DNA of 64,000 nucleotides. It comes from Drosophila persimilis. Lineage: Eukaryota; Arthropoda; Insecta; Diptera; Drosophilidae. Under the pieces are notes generated by a model. The model had not been told where the DNA came from. It did no database searches and saw nothing but the letters and a program-made list of their open reading frames with translations. The translations under genes were made by a program, and so were the position numbers. Position 1 is the first letter of the stretch. Each line of letters opens with the position of its first letter. This document shows positions 43,613 through 55,804 of the stretch, piece by piece. The DNA lies in the NCBI RefSeq assembly GCF_003286085.1, contig NW_020825528.1, positions 1 to 64,000 of the forward strand, in the 5' to 3' direction.

Positions 43613-44584
43613 ATGGTTGAGTGTCTGGAAGACAGCGATACCTGCGAGAGCGTAAAAGCCAATTTCAACGAACTACCAAGCCAGTATCCAGACAAAGAAA
43701 ACGATTGGGAGTTGAAAGTAGGGACAGATTGTAGCCAAGAACTCGAAGGACGACTTAACGCAGAAAGACCAAACTTACCACAAACCAAGTGGGAAATGAA
43801 GTTGAATTTCGAACACGAAAAACCGTTTCATTGCCCACCTAGAAGACTGTCGTATAGCGAAAAAGCCCAAGTACAGAAAATGATAGACGATTACACAGAA
43901 AAAGGTTACATCAGAACCAGTGAGTCAGAATACGTTTCGCCTATAGTACTGGTAAAAAAGAATTCGGGAGAGTTGAGACTGTGCGTCGATTATCGCACAC
44001 TTAATAAAGGAATGATAAAGGACAATTACCCAACACCTCTTATAGAAGACCTACTAGATAAACTGTCAGGGAAAAGACTTTTCACCAAGTTAGACCTGAA
44101 GAATGGATACTTCCACGTATTTATGCATAAAGATTCAGTTAAATACACATCGTTCACGACCCCCATGGGACAATACGAATGGTTGAGGATGCCGTTCGGG
44201 TTACGAAATGCATCGGCGGTGTTTCAAAGATTCACAAACAAAATTTTTGCAGACATGGTAAAGGAAGACAAAATTATAATATACATGGACGATATTATGG
44301 TAGCAACAAAAGATAGTGATAGTCACATGGAAATTTTACAAGAAGTGATGAGACGATTGGTAGAGAATAAACTTGAATTAAGGATTGATAAATGCGAATT
44401 CTTACAGTCAGAAGTTAAGTACCTGGGCTATTCCATATCGGGTAACGGGATTAAACTAGATACGAAGGGATTACAGGCAATAAAAGGGTTCCCAGTCCCC
44501 ACGAAAACGAACGAAGTGCAGAGTTTCTTAGGGTTATGTTCTTACTTTAGACGGTTCGTAATTTGGTCAAAAAGACAGGAAGTT
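43613..44584 (+). pseudogene. element B reverse transcriptase, copy Y2
   Basis: The longest uninterrupted B RT frame (324 residues): YVSPIVLVKKNSGELRLCVD, LDLKNGYFHVFM, MPFGLRNASAVFQRF, IIIYMDDIMVA, YLGYSISGNG. It still lacks the RT-RNase H connection, because the frame ends after FRRFVIWSKRQEV as in Y1. Judged against relatives, RT polymerase motifs are all present, but the polyprotein is broken on both sides. Confidence 0.8.
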
Positions 44585-46318
44585 TGAATTCGGTATCATA
44601 GAACTAGAATGTTTCGAACAACTCAAAAGTAATTTGTTGGAAGCACCGATCTTGGCACTTTACAATCCCAGAGATCCGACAGAATTACATTGCGATGCAA
44701 GTTCGTTAGGTTTCGGGTCAATTCTAATGCAGAAGAAGGGTGATGGCAGAATGCACACGGTGTTCTATTTCTCCAAGCGGACAACAATTACCGAAGCAAA
44801 ATACCACAGCTTTGAACTGGAGACACTAGCGATAATTTATGCACTACAACGGTTTAGAGTATACGTGCAAGGCATACCCTTCAAAATAGTGACAGACTGC
44901 AACGCGCTAACTATGACTCTAAACAAAAAAGAACTCAATCCACGCATTGCCCGCTGGGCGTTAGAGTTACAAAATTATGACTACAAGTTAGAACACAGGT
45001 CAGGAAGCAGAATGCAACACGTAGATGCGCTAAGCAGAGCCATTCAGATACTCACGGTAGACACAAACACCTTTGAAGAAAATTTAATTATATGCCAAAA
45101 CAGAGATAACAAACTGATGGAGCTGAGAGAAACGTTACAGAAATCAGAACACAAACATTATGAGATGAGAAACGGAATAATATACAGGAAAAAAGATAAC
45201 AATACTATCCTATTCTGCGTACCCGAGGAAATGGAAGGCCACGTACTCTATAAGTACCACGATGAACTAGGGCACGTCGATATAGACAAGAAGACCGACG
45301 CTATATCGAAAAGCTACTGGATCTCAAACGTAAGTTATAAAGCCAAGCGACACATTGAAAACTGTCTAAAATGCATAGCGTACTCAGCAAAACACGGAAA
45401 AGAGGAAGGGTTTTTACACAACATACCAAAAGGGTCAGGACCATTCGAGGTAGTACATATGGACCATTTCGGGCCAGTCGACAAAGGCAGGGCCAACAAA
45501 CATGTTTTAGTAGTAATAGACGCGTTCACCAAATTCGTAAGACTTTATACGACCAAAACCACTAGCACAAAGGAAGCAGTAATTGCAATGAAAGATTATT
45601 TCCGAGCTTACAGTAGACCCAGATGCATTGTGTCAGACAGAGGAAGCTGTTTCACGTCAAAAGAGTTTGAAGAATTCTTAGAACAGAGCAATGTTAAACA
45701 CGTAAAGATAGCAACAGGGTCGCCACAGGCCAACGGGCAGGTAGAAAGGGTGAACAGAAGTTTGGGACCCATGATTGCAAAGCTTGTTGACCCGGAAAAA
45801 GGATTACATTGGGATATGGTAGTAGAAACAGTAGAACACGCGATGAACAACACCCGAGTAGAATGTTGTTTGGGGTCGTACAAAAAGGAAAGGTTTCAGA
45901 TTTACTAAAAGATCATCTAGACGAACTAACCGAACAACGGGCAACAAGGGATCTAGAAAAGATTAGAGCAGTAGCAGGCACTCATCAGGAAAAAATACAG
46001 TCTTATAACAAACAAGCAGCAGATTCAAAGCGAAGGGAGCCACACGTGTACGTAGATAATGATCTAGTTATGGTGAGAAATTTCGACACTCATATAGGGG
46101 TGTCTAAAAAGCTTATCCCGAAGTTCAAAGGACCTTATAAGATATCAAAGGTGTTAAAAAATGATAGGTATTTGCTAGAAGATGTAGAGGGGTTTCAACA
46201 ATCAAGGATCCCGTATAAAGGAGTTTGGGCGGTGGCAAATATGAAGCCGTGGATTGAAAATGGTAATAATGCAAATGTCACAGGGAATCAAAATGAAGAA
46301 AATGATTGTAATACGTAA
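44585..46318 (+). pseudogene. element B RNase H and integrase, copy Y2
   Basis: Same domains and same C-terminal frame break as Y1 (frame stop 45908, continuation to 46318). A substitution gives NVSYKAK instead of NVRYKAK before the zinc-finger cysteines. Confidence 0.8.
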
Positions 46319-46425
46319 ACTTAGAATGTTAAGAGTAAACCACACCCAACTGTAATAAATCAACCTATCTAGAAACTAACTTAAATGTAAGGAGTTCAGG
46401 AGCACTCCGGTCAGGATGGCCGAAT

Positions 46426-46718
46426 TGTAGCAAGGTAATAATTAGTGAGGCATTCAACTAGTATTTAAAATAGCATACAGCGCGCATTGGTATTTACCGC
46501 ACCATCGATACACTCGGCGGGAAATACCAATAGTGAGATATCGGATAAGAAACATCGATAATAGAGTAAGTTCACTTTGTAAATGGCGATTGTGGGAGAC
46601 AGACGCGCAGCTAATAAAAAAGAGTTATATCAAATCGCCGGGCTTGTGTTTTTATACCTAGACAGTTCACCCACGCACCGATATTGGTCACTACAATTCC
46701 CGGGTTAGACGGCCTACA
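46426..46718 (+). repeat. element B 3' LTR, copy Y2 (293 bp)
   Basis: Complete LTR with the same flanks as at 40848-41140. Sequence 46319-46425 is untranslated B DNA. Confidence 0.85.
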
Positions 46719-48398
46719 ATTGTCACTTATGATGATTTCCGCTACGCCATATGCAAAGAAAATATCTTTTTGCAGGTACGAAATAACACATAGCGAGTGG
46801 AACTTTGAAAAGTGATCCAATACTATAAGTAAGCCGATAAATCCACTTTTGCTTCTGGGATATGGTCCTAACAAATCTATATAGAGTCTCTGAAATGGTC
46901 TGGAAGATTCTGCCTGCTTCCCCATCGGTGGTCGTAAAATGATGTTGGGTGCTTTTGTTGTTTTGCACACCTCACAGTCCTCACAGCCAATAAAATTGTC
47001 TCCTAACCAATTCCACAGTTTTTCCCATCCCTCCATGAGCTGCTACTACACAATCATGAGCCCTTGAGATTACCTCCTTGGTCAGACTCTGCGGTATCCA
47101 AAGTTTCCATATAGGATCTTGTATACCTTCTGTTCCTTCGTCCTGGTTCATACGTAGATAAAGAAATCCACCTTCCACTCTTATGTCTGGGTATTTACCT
47201 TGATCTCCGGATACACGAGCTTGTAGCGATAGATACTCTGTCTCCTTAAAATTCTCTGCGGTCAAATCGATTAGCGGTCCTATGCCTTCCACTACCGAAA
47301 ATCCATTTTCATACACTCGTGACAATGCATCTCGTACGACGTGATCCTTTCCTTTCCGATGGCTTATAGAAAATCTATACCCTTGCAATTGCATCGCCCA
47401 TCTAGCAACTCTACCTTTCAAGTTCGCTTGTCTCATTAGCCATATCAGACTAGCATGATCTGTACTCACTTCAAAGCTCTGAAGCTCCAGATAACATCTA
47501 AACTTTTCAATTGCCAGCAATGCAGCGAGACATTCCCGTTCCGTTACACTGTAGTTTTTTTGTGCGGTATTCAATTTCTTACTCATACGCTATAGGCCTT
47601 TCTTCCCCATCATCACCTCGTTGCGTTAACACAGCTCCTACCCCGAAATCACTGGCATCACAATGTAAATAAAATTTTTTAGAAAAGTCTGGGTTCTGCA
47701 AGACCGCTGCTGAAGTCAGTACAATCTTCACTTTTTCAAAAGCCTTTTGAGCTTCCTCTGTCCATTGAAATTTCCATTTGTTGGAAATTAATTGCGTGAT
47801 TGGGAAAGTCAAATCTGAGAAATTCGGTATAAATCGTCGATACCACCCCGCAAGTCCTAGAAATCCTCTAACTTGTCGTAATGTTTTTGGCACTGGCCAT
47901 GACCTGATCGATTCGATTTTCCCTAAATCTGTAGCTATGCCTCCACCTGCAATCACGTATCCCAAGTATCTTGTTTGCGTAACACAAAATTTACTTTTTG
48001 CAACGTTTAACGTCAAATTCGCTTGACGAAATTGCTCTGAGATCCGCTTCAGTACTTCTAAATGCGACTCAAATGTATCTGATACTACGACTAAATCATC
48101 CAGATAACCAAAAACGCAATGTTTTAGATCTGGTGGGATTAGTTTGTCCATTAATCTGCACATCGTCTGTGGTGCGTTGCACAATCCAAAAGGCATGACC
48201 TTAAACTGATAAAGAGGCCGTCCCTGAATAGTAAAAGCCGTAATCGGACGTGCTGCTTTAGCCAACTCAATCTGCCAAAAGGCATCTTTTAGGTCCAATT
48301 TGGTTTTTATATATTTGATTTCGGTATTCTCGAAAATATTCCCTCAATGTTAGGCAATGGGTATGCGCCCTTTTCAGTAACGGCATTGATTTTTCTCG
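46719..48398 (-). pseudogene. element A pol in module X2
   Basis: Copy of 32015-33726 with two extra lesions. About 38 bp of the zinc-finger region are replaced by a short TCCTCACA near 46978-46987. Two bases are missing near 47586 (TCATACGC instead of TCATATACGC), splitting RT from RNase H. The RT frame runs 48298-47579 and the RNase H/zinc-finger frame 47586-46981. Confidence 0.8.
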
Positions 48399-49990
48399 CA
48401 TTTATGCACTACAACGGTTTAGAGTATACGTGCAAGGCATACCCTTCAAAATAGTGACAGACTGCAACGCGCTAACTATGACTCTAAACAAAAAAGAACT
48501 CAATCCACGCATTGCCCGCTGGGCGTTAGAGTTACAAAATTATGACTACAAGTTAGAACACAGGTCAGGAAGCAGAATGCAACACGTAGATGCGCTAAGC
48601 AGAGCCATTCAGATACTCACGGTAGACACAAACACCTTTGAAGAAAATTTAATTATATGCCAAAACAGAGATAACAAACTGATGGAGCTGAGAGAAACGT
48701 TACAGAAATCAGAACACAAACATTATGAGATGAGAAACGGAATAATATACAGGAAAAAAGATAACAATACTATCCTATTCTGCGTACCCGAGGAAATGGA
48801 AGGCCACGTACTCTATAAGTACCACGATGAACTAGGGCACGTCGATATAGACAAGAAGACCGACGCTATATCGAAGAGCTACTGGATCTCAAACGTAAGG
48901 TATAAAGCCAAGCGACACATTGAAAACTGTCTAAAATGCATAGCGTACTCAGCAAAACACGGAAAAGAGGAAGGGTTTTTACACAACATACCAAAAGGGT
49001 CAGGACCATTCGAGGTAGTACATATGGACCATTTCGGGCCAGTCGACAAAGGCAGGGCCAACAAACATGTTTTAGTAGTAATAGACGCGTTCACCAAATT
49101 CGTAAGACTTTATACGACCAAAACCACTAGCACAAAGGAAGCAGTAATTGCAATGAAAGATTATTTCCGAGCTTACAGTAGACTCAGATGCATTGTGTCA
49201 GACAGAGGAAGCTGTTTCACGTCAAAAGAGTTTGAAGAATTCTTAGAACAGAGCAATGTTAAACACGTAAAGATAGCAACAGGGTCGCCACAGGCCAACG
49301 GGCAGGTAGAAAGGGTGAACAGAAGTTTGGGACCCATGATTGCAAAGCTTGTTGACCCGGAAAAAGGATTACATTGGGATATGGTAGTAGAAACAGTAGA
49401 ACACGCGATGAACAACACCCGAGTAGAATGTTGTTTGGGGTCGTACAAAAAGGAAAGGTTTCAGATTTACTAAAAGATCATCTAGACGAACTAACCGAAC
49501 AACGGGCAACAAGGGATCTAGAAAAGATTAGAGCAGTAGCAGGCACTCATCAGGAAAAAATACAGTCTTATAACAAACAAGCAGCAGATTCAAAGCGAAG
49601 GGAGCCACACGTGTACGTAGATAATGATCTAGTTATGGTGAGAAATTTCGACACTCATATAGGGGTGTCTAAAAAGCTTATCCCGAAGTTCAAAGGACCT
49701 TATAAGATATCAAAGGTGTTAAAAAATGATAGGTATTTGCTAGAAGATGTAGAGGGGTTTCAACAATCAAGGATCCCGTATAAAGGAGTTTGGGCGGTGG
49801 CAAATATGAAGCCGTGGATTGAAAATGGTAATAATGCAAATGTCACAGGGAATCAAAATGAAGAAAATGATTGTAATACGTAAACTTAGAATGTTAAGAG
49901 TAAACCACACCCAACTGTAATAAATCAACCTATCTAGAAACTAACTTAAATGTAAGGAGTTCAGGAGCACTCCGGTCAGGATGGCCGAAT
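48399..49990 (+). pseudogene. element B RNase H-integrase in module X2
   Basis: Same A/B junction (CTCGCA then TTTATGCAC) and same content as module X1. The integrase shows AYSRLRCIVSDRG where other copies have Pro. Frame break and C-terminal continuation (to 49883) as in the other copies. Confidence 0.8.
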
Positions 49991-50283
49991 TGTAGCAAGG
50001 TAATAATTAGTGAGGCATTCAACTAGTATTTAAAATAGCATACAGCGCGCATTGGTATTTACCGCACCATCGATACACTCGGCGGGAAATACCAATAGTG
50101 AGATATCAAATAAGAAGAATCGGTAATAGAGTAAGTTCACTTTGTAAATGGCGATTGTGGGAGACAGACGCGCAGCTAATAAAAAAGAGTTATATCAAAT
50201 CGCCGGGCTTGTGTTTTTATACCTAGACAGTTCACCCACGCACCGATATTGGTCACTACAATTCCCGGGTTAGACGGCCTACA
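49991..50283 (+). repeat. element B LTR closing module X2 (293 bp)
   Basis: Complete LTR with several private substitutions (AGATATCAAATAAGAAGAATC). It is followed by the ATTGTCACTTATG flank of element A. Confidence 0.85.
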
Positions 50284-52030
50284 ATTGTCACTTATGATGA
50301 TTTCCGCTACGCCATATGCAAAGAAAATATCTTTTTGCACGTACGAAATAACACATAGCCAGTGGAACTTTGAAAAGTGATCCAATACTATAAGTAAGCC
50401 GATAAATCCACTTTTGCTTCTGGGATATGGTCCTAACAAATCTATATAGAGTCTCTGAAATGGTCTGGAAGATTCTGCCTGCTTCCCCATCGGTGGTCGT
50501 AAAATGATGTTGGGTGCTTTTGTTGTTTTGCACACCTCACAGTTCCGAACATATTCTCGAATTTGTTGAATCATTCCTGGCCAATAAAATTGTCTCCTAA
50601 CCAATTCCACAGTTTTTCCCATCCCTCCATGAGCTGCTACTACACAATCATGAGCCCTTGAGATTACCTCCTTGGTCAGACTCTGCGGTATCCAAAGTTT
50701 CCATATAGGATCTTGTATACCTTCTGTTCCTTCGTCCTGGTTCATACGTAGATAAAGAAATCCACCTTCCACTCTTATGTCTGGGTATTTACCTTGATCT
50801 TCGGATACACGAGCTTGTAGCGATAGATACTCTGTCTCCTTAAAATTCTCTGCGGTCAAATCGATTAGCGGTCCTATGCCTTCCACTACCGAAAATCCAT
50901 TTTCATACACTCGTGACAATGCATCTCGTACGACGTGATCCTTTCCTTTCCGATGGCTTATAGAAAATCTATACCCTTGCAATTGCATCGGCCATCTAGC
51001 AACTCTACCCTTCAAGTTCGCTTGTCTCATTAGCCATATCAGACTAGCATGATCTGTACTCACTTCAAAGCTCTGAAGCTCCAGATAACATCTAAACTTT
51101 TCAATTGCCAGCAATGCAGCGAGACATTCCCGTTCCGTTACACTGTAGTTTTTTTGTGCGGTATTCAATTTCTTACTCATATACGCTATAGGCCTTTCTT
51201 CCCCATCATCACCTCGTTGCGTTAACACAGCTCCTACTCCGAAATCACTGGCATCACAATGTAAATAAAATTTTTTAGAAAAGTCTGGGTTCTGCAAGAC
51301 CTCTGATGAAGTCAGTACAATCTTCACTTTTTCAAAAGCCTTTTGAGCTTCCTCTGTCCATTGAAATTTCCATTTGTTGGAAATTAATTGCGTGATTGGG
51401 AAAGTCAAATCTGAGAAATTCGGTATAAATCGTCGATACCACCCCGCAAGTCCTAGAAATCCTCTAACTTGTCGTAATGTTTTTGGCACTGGCCATGACC
51501 TGATCGATTCGATTTTCCCTAAATCTGTAGCTATGCCTCCACCTGCAATCACGTATCCCAAGTATCTTGTTTGCGTAACACAAAATTTACTTTTTGCAAC
51601 GTTTAACGTCAAATTCGCTTGACGAAATTGCTCTGAGATCCGCTTCAGTACTTCTAAATGCGACTCAAATGTATCTGATACTACGACTAAATCATCCAGA
51701 TAACCAAAAACGCAATGTTTTAGATCTGGTGGGATTAGTTTGTCCATTAATCTGCACATCGTCTGTGGTGCGTTGCACAATCCAAAAGGCATGACCTTAA
51801 ACTGATAAAGAGGCCGTCCCTGAATAGTAAAAGCCGTAATCGGACGTGCTGCTTTAGCCAACTCAATCTGCCAAAAGGCATCTTTTAGGTCCAATTTGGT
51901 TTTTATATATTTGATTTCGGTATTCTCGAAAATATTCCCTCAATGTTAGGCAATGGGTATGCGCCCTTTTCAGTAACGGCATTGATTTTTCTCGCATCCA
52001 AACACAGTCTGACTTTGCCTGGTTTAATGA
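50284..52030 (-). pseudogene. element A pol, main copy: RT, RNase H, integrase
   Basis: Frame 51894-50284 is as in X1, with small changes (ARWPMQLQG, VISYVQKDI). Upstream, two frames give KPGKVRLCLDARKINAV, then YPLPNIEGIFSRIPK, the start of RT, with a one-base shift before KLDLKDAFWQ. This copy alone continues into protease, so it is the original 5' part of pol. The antisense LTR-B at 50283 stops integrase at ISDN. Confidence 0.8.
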
Positions 52031-53011
52031 CCATGCGCATTGGAGAGCTCCACGGACTTGAAGAAACTTCAATGACGTCCATATCTAACATGCGATCAAC
52101 TTCTTGGTATAACATTTTTTCCACAGCAGGTGATACTGGATAAAATCTCAGTTTGACTGGTTTACCTATCCCGATATCAATCTCGTGTTCGTCCTAGACC
52201 TTGGATTTCAAAAATTTGGAAACATTTTTATTACCGCCCTTAGCTGATGCTGTTGCTGCACGGTCAATGGATACTTATGTTCTTGACTCGCGTCTTCGGT
52301 TATGAGCGTGTCTGCTTCGACGCCCTCGATTAATTTTGGAGCCAATTTAAATATTTTCCAAAAATCGATTCCCAATATTATCCTTTTATGCAATGATGGA
52401 ATGACGAATAATTTCAAATCTCTGCTAAGTTTGTTATACGTCATGGTAACTATAATATGTCCTATGATTGTATGTCCTTTTCCGTCTGCTGTATATTGGA
52501 CCAATCTTGGGTTGCAAGATCTGCTCCGACACAACTAATGTTTGCTCCGGTGTCTAATAAACCGAGTTCTTGATAATCTAGAAATGAGACGTTAGCGTAA
52601 AGTCGCGTATCTTCTTCGCAATCCACAATTGACGATACTAGCAATTTTCTTGTATTTTTCACCTCGTTCCAATACTTTCGTGCTCTTTGAGTAGATAGTT
52701 TCTTGTTCGCTGAATTGTTAAATAGTTGTTCTCGCGTAACTTTGTAATCTTCCATTCGTTCCTGATATGTTTTCTTGTGACGTGAACTTTCCGGAATACG
52801 ATTTCTTACATTAGCCTTTCCAAAATTATCTCTATCTGGTATCAAAATTGTCATATCCGGTAAATTTTGTTGTTCTTTCGGTTGTGGTATTATTTCGGTC
52901 TCATTTGGAATAACCACCTGCTCCAATTGAGTACTTTCCTGATCTACTTTGGGACCAAACGACGATCGTGATCAAATGGACCCTTCTTCTGGTTTTCCGA
53001 CTTCCTATTAA
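52031..53011 (-). pseudogene. element A protease and gag-pol linker
   Basis: Frame 52926-52462 contains KSYQERM-like KKTYQERMEDYKVTREQL and the retropepsin motif LGLLDTGANISCVGADLA (catalytic Asp in DTGA). A second frame (52534-52208) continues the protease: IIGHIIVTMTYNKLSRDLKL, RIILGIDFWKIF. Between 53011 and 52927 the linker (NRKSENQKKGPFDHDRR) continues the gag zinc-finger region interrupted by BEL2. Confidence 0.75.
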
Positions 53012-53016
53012 GACAG

Positions 53017-53323
53017 TGAAATTTTAGAATAGTTTTTCTAAATAAAGATACCGAAACAACTTGGGTGACTGCAATTTTGTATTTTAATACAACAAAAAAA
53101 AGGAGTGCGTGCGTTCGTTTTCAGGGATTTTTCTCGACTTTTCTTCATATATTAAAACAATTTCTTCTGTGCCTACCTTACCTACGGTGGCAAAGCGGGG
53201 CGAATTCGCCAAGAGCGAGAGAGCGAGCTTTTATTGGGCTCCCGCTTTGCCCTAGCCTAACTTACTCTAGACTTCATGAAATACTATCCTAATAACAATT
53301 ATTATTAGCCAAATGGCGCTACA
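53017..53323 (-). repeat. BEL2 3' LTR
   Basis: TG...CA bounded. It contains the GCTTTGCC / GGCAAAGC inverted repeat around CAATAAAAGCTCGC, the probable core promoter and poly(A) region. A purine-rich GGGGCCGG stretch lies just inside it (53324-53333). Confidence 0.85.
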
Positions 53324-53350
53324 CCGGCCCCGTTGAAGGCCTGGAAGGCT

Positions 53351-54600
53351 TCAAACCAGAGGCAGAAGCGCCAACTTGTGGATTGGCCTCCTGAACGTGG
53401 CTCCGCTGCTCGTCCTTAGGTCGACCACTCTCACCCTTCCGTCCTGCCCGGCGGTTGTTCCGACCACCCTTCCGAGGAGCCAGTGTTGAGGGGGCAGGTT
53501 GTCCTCGGCGACGATTACGAGGTCGCCTTCCTTTATGTTTGGCTCCTCCTGGTGCCACTTGCATCTATTTGCAATCCCAGCACATACTCCCGGGACCATC
53601 GCTGCCAGAACATTTGCCTGGCTGACGAGACAAGCCGCCATCGCTTTAAGCAGCTCAGACCCTCCTGGTCCCTGGGTGCTGGGGGTGCGATGAGCGGCCC
53701 GCCTGTCAGCAGGTGCCCGGGAGTCAGCGCGTCTCCGTCGCTTGGGTCTGGGCTTAGGGGTCCTAGCGGGCGCGAGTTGAGTACCGCCTCGATCCCGACC
53801 AGCACGGTCTCCAGCTCCTCTGCGGTGAGGAGAGCGCTTCCGACTGCCCGTAGGAGTCGGGCAGTCCGCTCATGTGCGGTGCTCGAGGCGGTATGAAGGG
53901 AAACTCGCACCCACTTCTTGACGCAAATTCGCGTATCGCGTCCGCTTCCGCCTCTATCTTCCTCCGCAGTTCGCTGAAGTGGCGACTTGCTCCGACGAAA
54001 TTTGTCGCGTTGTCGAGTTCACGCGTTGCGGACATCCTCGACGACCGACGAACCTTTGGAATGCCAACAAGAAGGAATTAGTCGTCAAATCGGTGACAAT
54101 TTCTAAATGAACCGCCTTGGACGCAAAACAGACAAATAACGCTATGTAGGACTTATAAGGGGGCCTTCCACGAATTTTCAGAGTCGTATAGACTGGGCCA
54201 CAAAAATCAACGCCACATACTGAAAATGGGCGGAGAGCACGGAGCCGGTCTGCGGGTAAGTTGCCCATCATTTGGGTCTGGAGTAGCGGCTTGCATTTAA
54301 AGCAACGAATACATTACCTAACTGTCGCCCTGCAGACCGCCTGAGCATTCACTATCCAAATGCGCTGTCTAAGGATACTCACGAGTGCTCGTGGGCCGGC
54401 ATGAAAATTCGTTTGATGCAGATAGCGAACGTACATATGTCTGCACAAACTGCGAGCGTTTTGTCAATAACAAGGGAAACTTGGCATTATATGACATAGG
54501 AGCGTTAACTAGTCGCCCCCCAACTCGCAACAACGAAAAAGAGCACCATGTCCCAGCCTCTTCATGGATGAAGGGATTCAAGCGCTGAAGACTGGGGCCT
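53351..54600 (-). pseudogene. BEL2 integrase
   Basis: Spread over several frames: RLNPFIHEEAGTWCSFSLLR and RVGGRLVNAP (near 54600-54480), a degraded HH-CC region, MMGNLPADRLRALRPFSVCG, VDFCGPVYTTLKIRG (first Asp), SKAVHLEIVTDLTTN, FVGASRHFSEL, PPRAPHMSGL, then a deletion. [30 protein letters not shown] and the C-terminal domain EGDLVIVAEDNLPPQHW, VVGTTAGQDGRVRVVDLRT ending RRPIHKLALLPLV stop near 53351. At least four frameshifts. Confidence 0.75.
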
Positions 54601-55484
54601 AATTTGGTGCCTTTACGAACCCTTTCAATATCTTCTTGAGACTCATTTTTTTGTGTTATTTCGACTATTTTTAGAAACGCCTCGTCGTATTCTACGGATG
54701 ACGGAATTTTTCCAAAGTTGAGACTTTTGTCTTTGCATTTTCGGATGAAGCGGAACACGAAAACGAACACTCTTAGCAGTTTGAGGTGTGACGAGTATCC
54801 CTCGATTACATCCACTAAATAATTTGGCTTGGCCGCGACGGTCAGTCCGACCGATTTCTTCCGACTTTCCATCTGTATCTCTTCTTCGGAAAGCTCGAAG
54901 TGTGGATTTCTGGGCCAGCTCTCTTCTTCAAACTTTAAGAACTCTGGTCCACCAAACCAGATCGACTGCACGATTTCCTCTACGTCACAACCTCTCGAAA
55001 CTATGTCTGCTGGGTTCTGTTTTGTTGGCATATGCCGCCACGTAGCTTCACTTGACCACTCTTGAATCTCCGCTACTCGGTTCGCAACGAATGTTGACAA
55101 CGACGAAGGGTGGGATCTGATCCAATGAAGAGTCACTTCTGAATCTGACCAGAATATCATTTTCTCAATTGGAACCTTGAGCAGTGATTTGATTCGGTGA
55201 CAAAGGTCTGCTAGAAGGTGAGAGGCACATAACTCAAGCCTTGGGAGCGTTTTCGTCTTGAGTGGCGCTACTTTCGACTTTGCAGTCAACAAGGAGACCT
55301 TGAAACCTTCTGCAGTCTTTCTACGGATATAGACGCAGGCTCCATAAGCTCTCATGGATGCGTCGGCAAAGGCATGTACTTGAATCGGTGACATGGGATC
55401 AGTATGCACAAATCGAGGTATGGTAATCTTCTCCAACTGACCCAAGGATTCTTTTAATAAGTTCCATGCTGTTTCCAAGTTCAT
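54601..55484 (-). pseudogene. BEL2 RNase H
   Basis: A clean frame: IPRFVHTDPMSPIQVHAFAD, ASMRAYGACVYIRRK, LPRLELCASHLLADL, MIFWSDSEVTLHWI, KQNPADIVSRGC. All four acidic RNase H positions are kept. It retains the ~20-residue segment after DVIEG that BEL1 has lost. Confidence 0.8.
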
Positions 55485-55804
55485 TGGAATTGACTCATCC
55501 CAATCTAGCTTGTTGAGCCAAAGCTCCTGCAGTAGGATCTTTCCCTTAAAGTACTTAACAAGCCAAGGGGGTCAAACAGCTTTGATGTCACCGATAATAT
55601 GTTCCGTTTTGTCGCTCGGAGACCCATAACTGACGTGTCAATTTGGAACTTAAAGACGTCTTCGTGTGGCAGCCACGATATTCCTAACGCCTTAGTTGAC
55701 TCTGAGTCCGAGATCGTTATCGGTTTAACTGTGCTCTCGGATGCGGTGACCTCAGGTGAGTTCGAAAACCATTTAGTCAATTCAAACCCAGCGGTTTGAA
55801 GAAC
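55485..55804 (-). pseudogene. BEL2 RT thumb
   Basis: FELTKWFSNSPEVTASEST, ALGISWLPHEDVFKFQID, SVMGLRATKRNILSVTSK, LFDPLGLLS, then a frame change near 55560. It directly continues the RT interrupted at 57202 by foreign BEL DNA. Confidence 0.75.

Larger units (their letters stand above)
41141..46718. repeat. tandem chimeric unit Y2 (5.58 kb)
   Basis: Second copy of the A-LTR-B-LTR unit, head to tail with Y1. It shares junctions and most lesions with Y1 but lacks the 8-bp RT deletion of Y1 and has its own 5-bp deletion at the start of gag. Confidence 0.85.
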
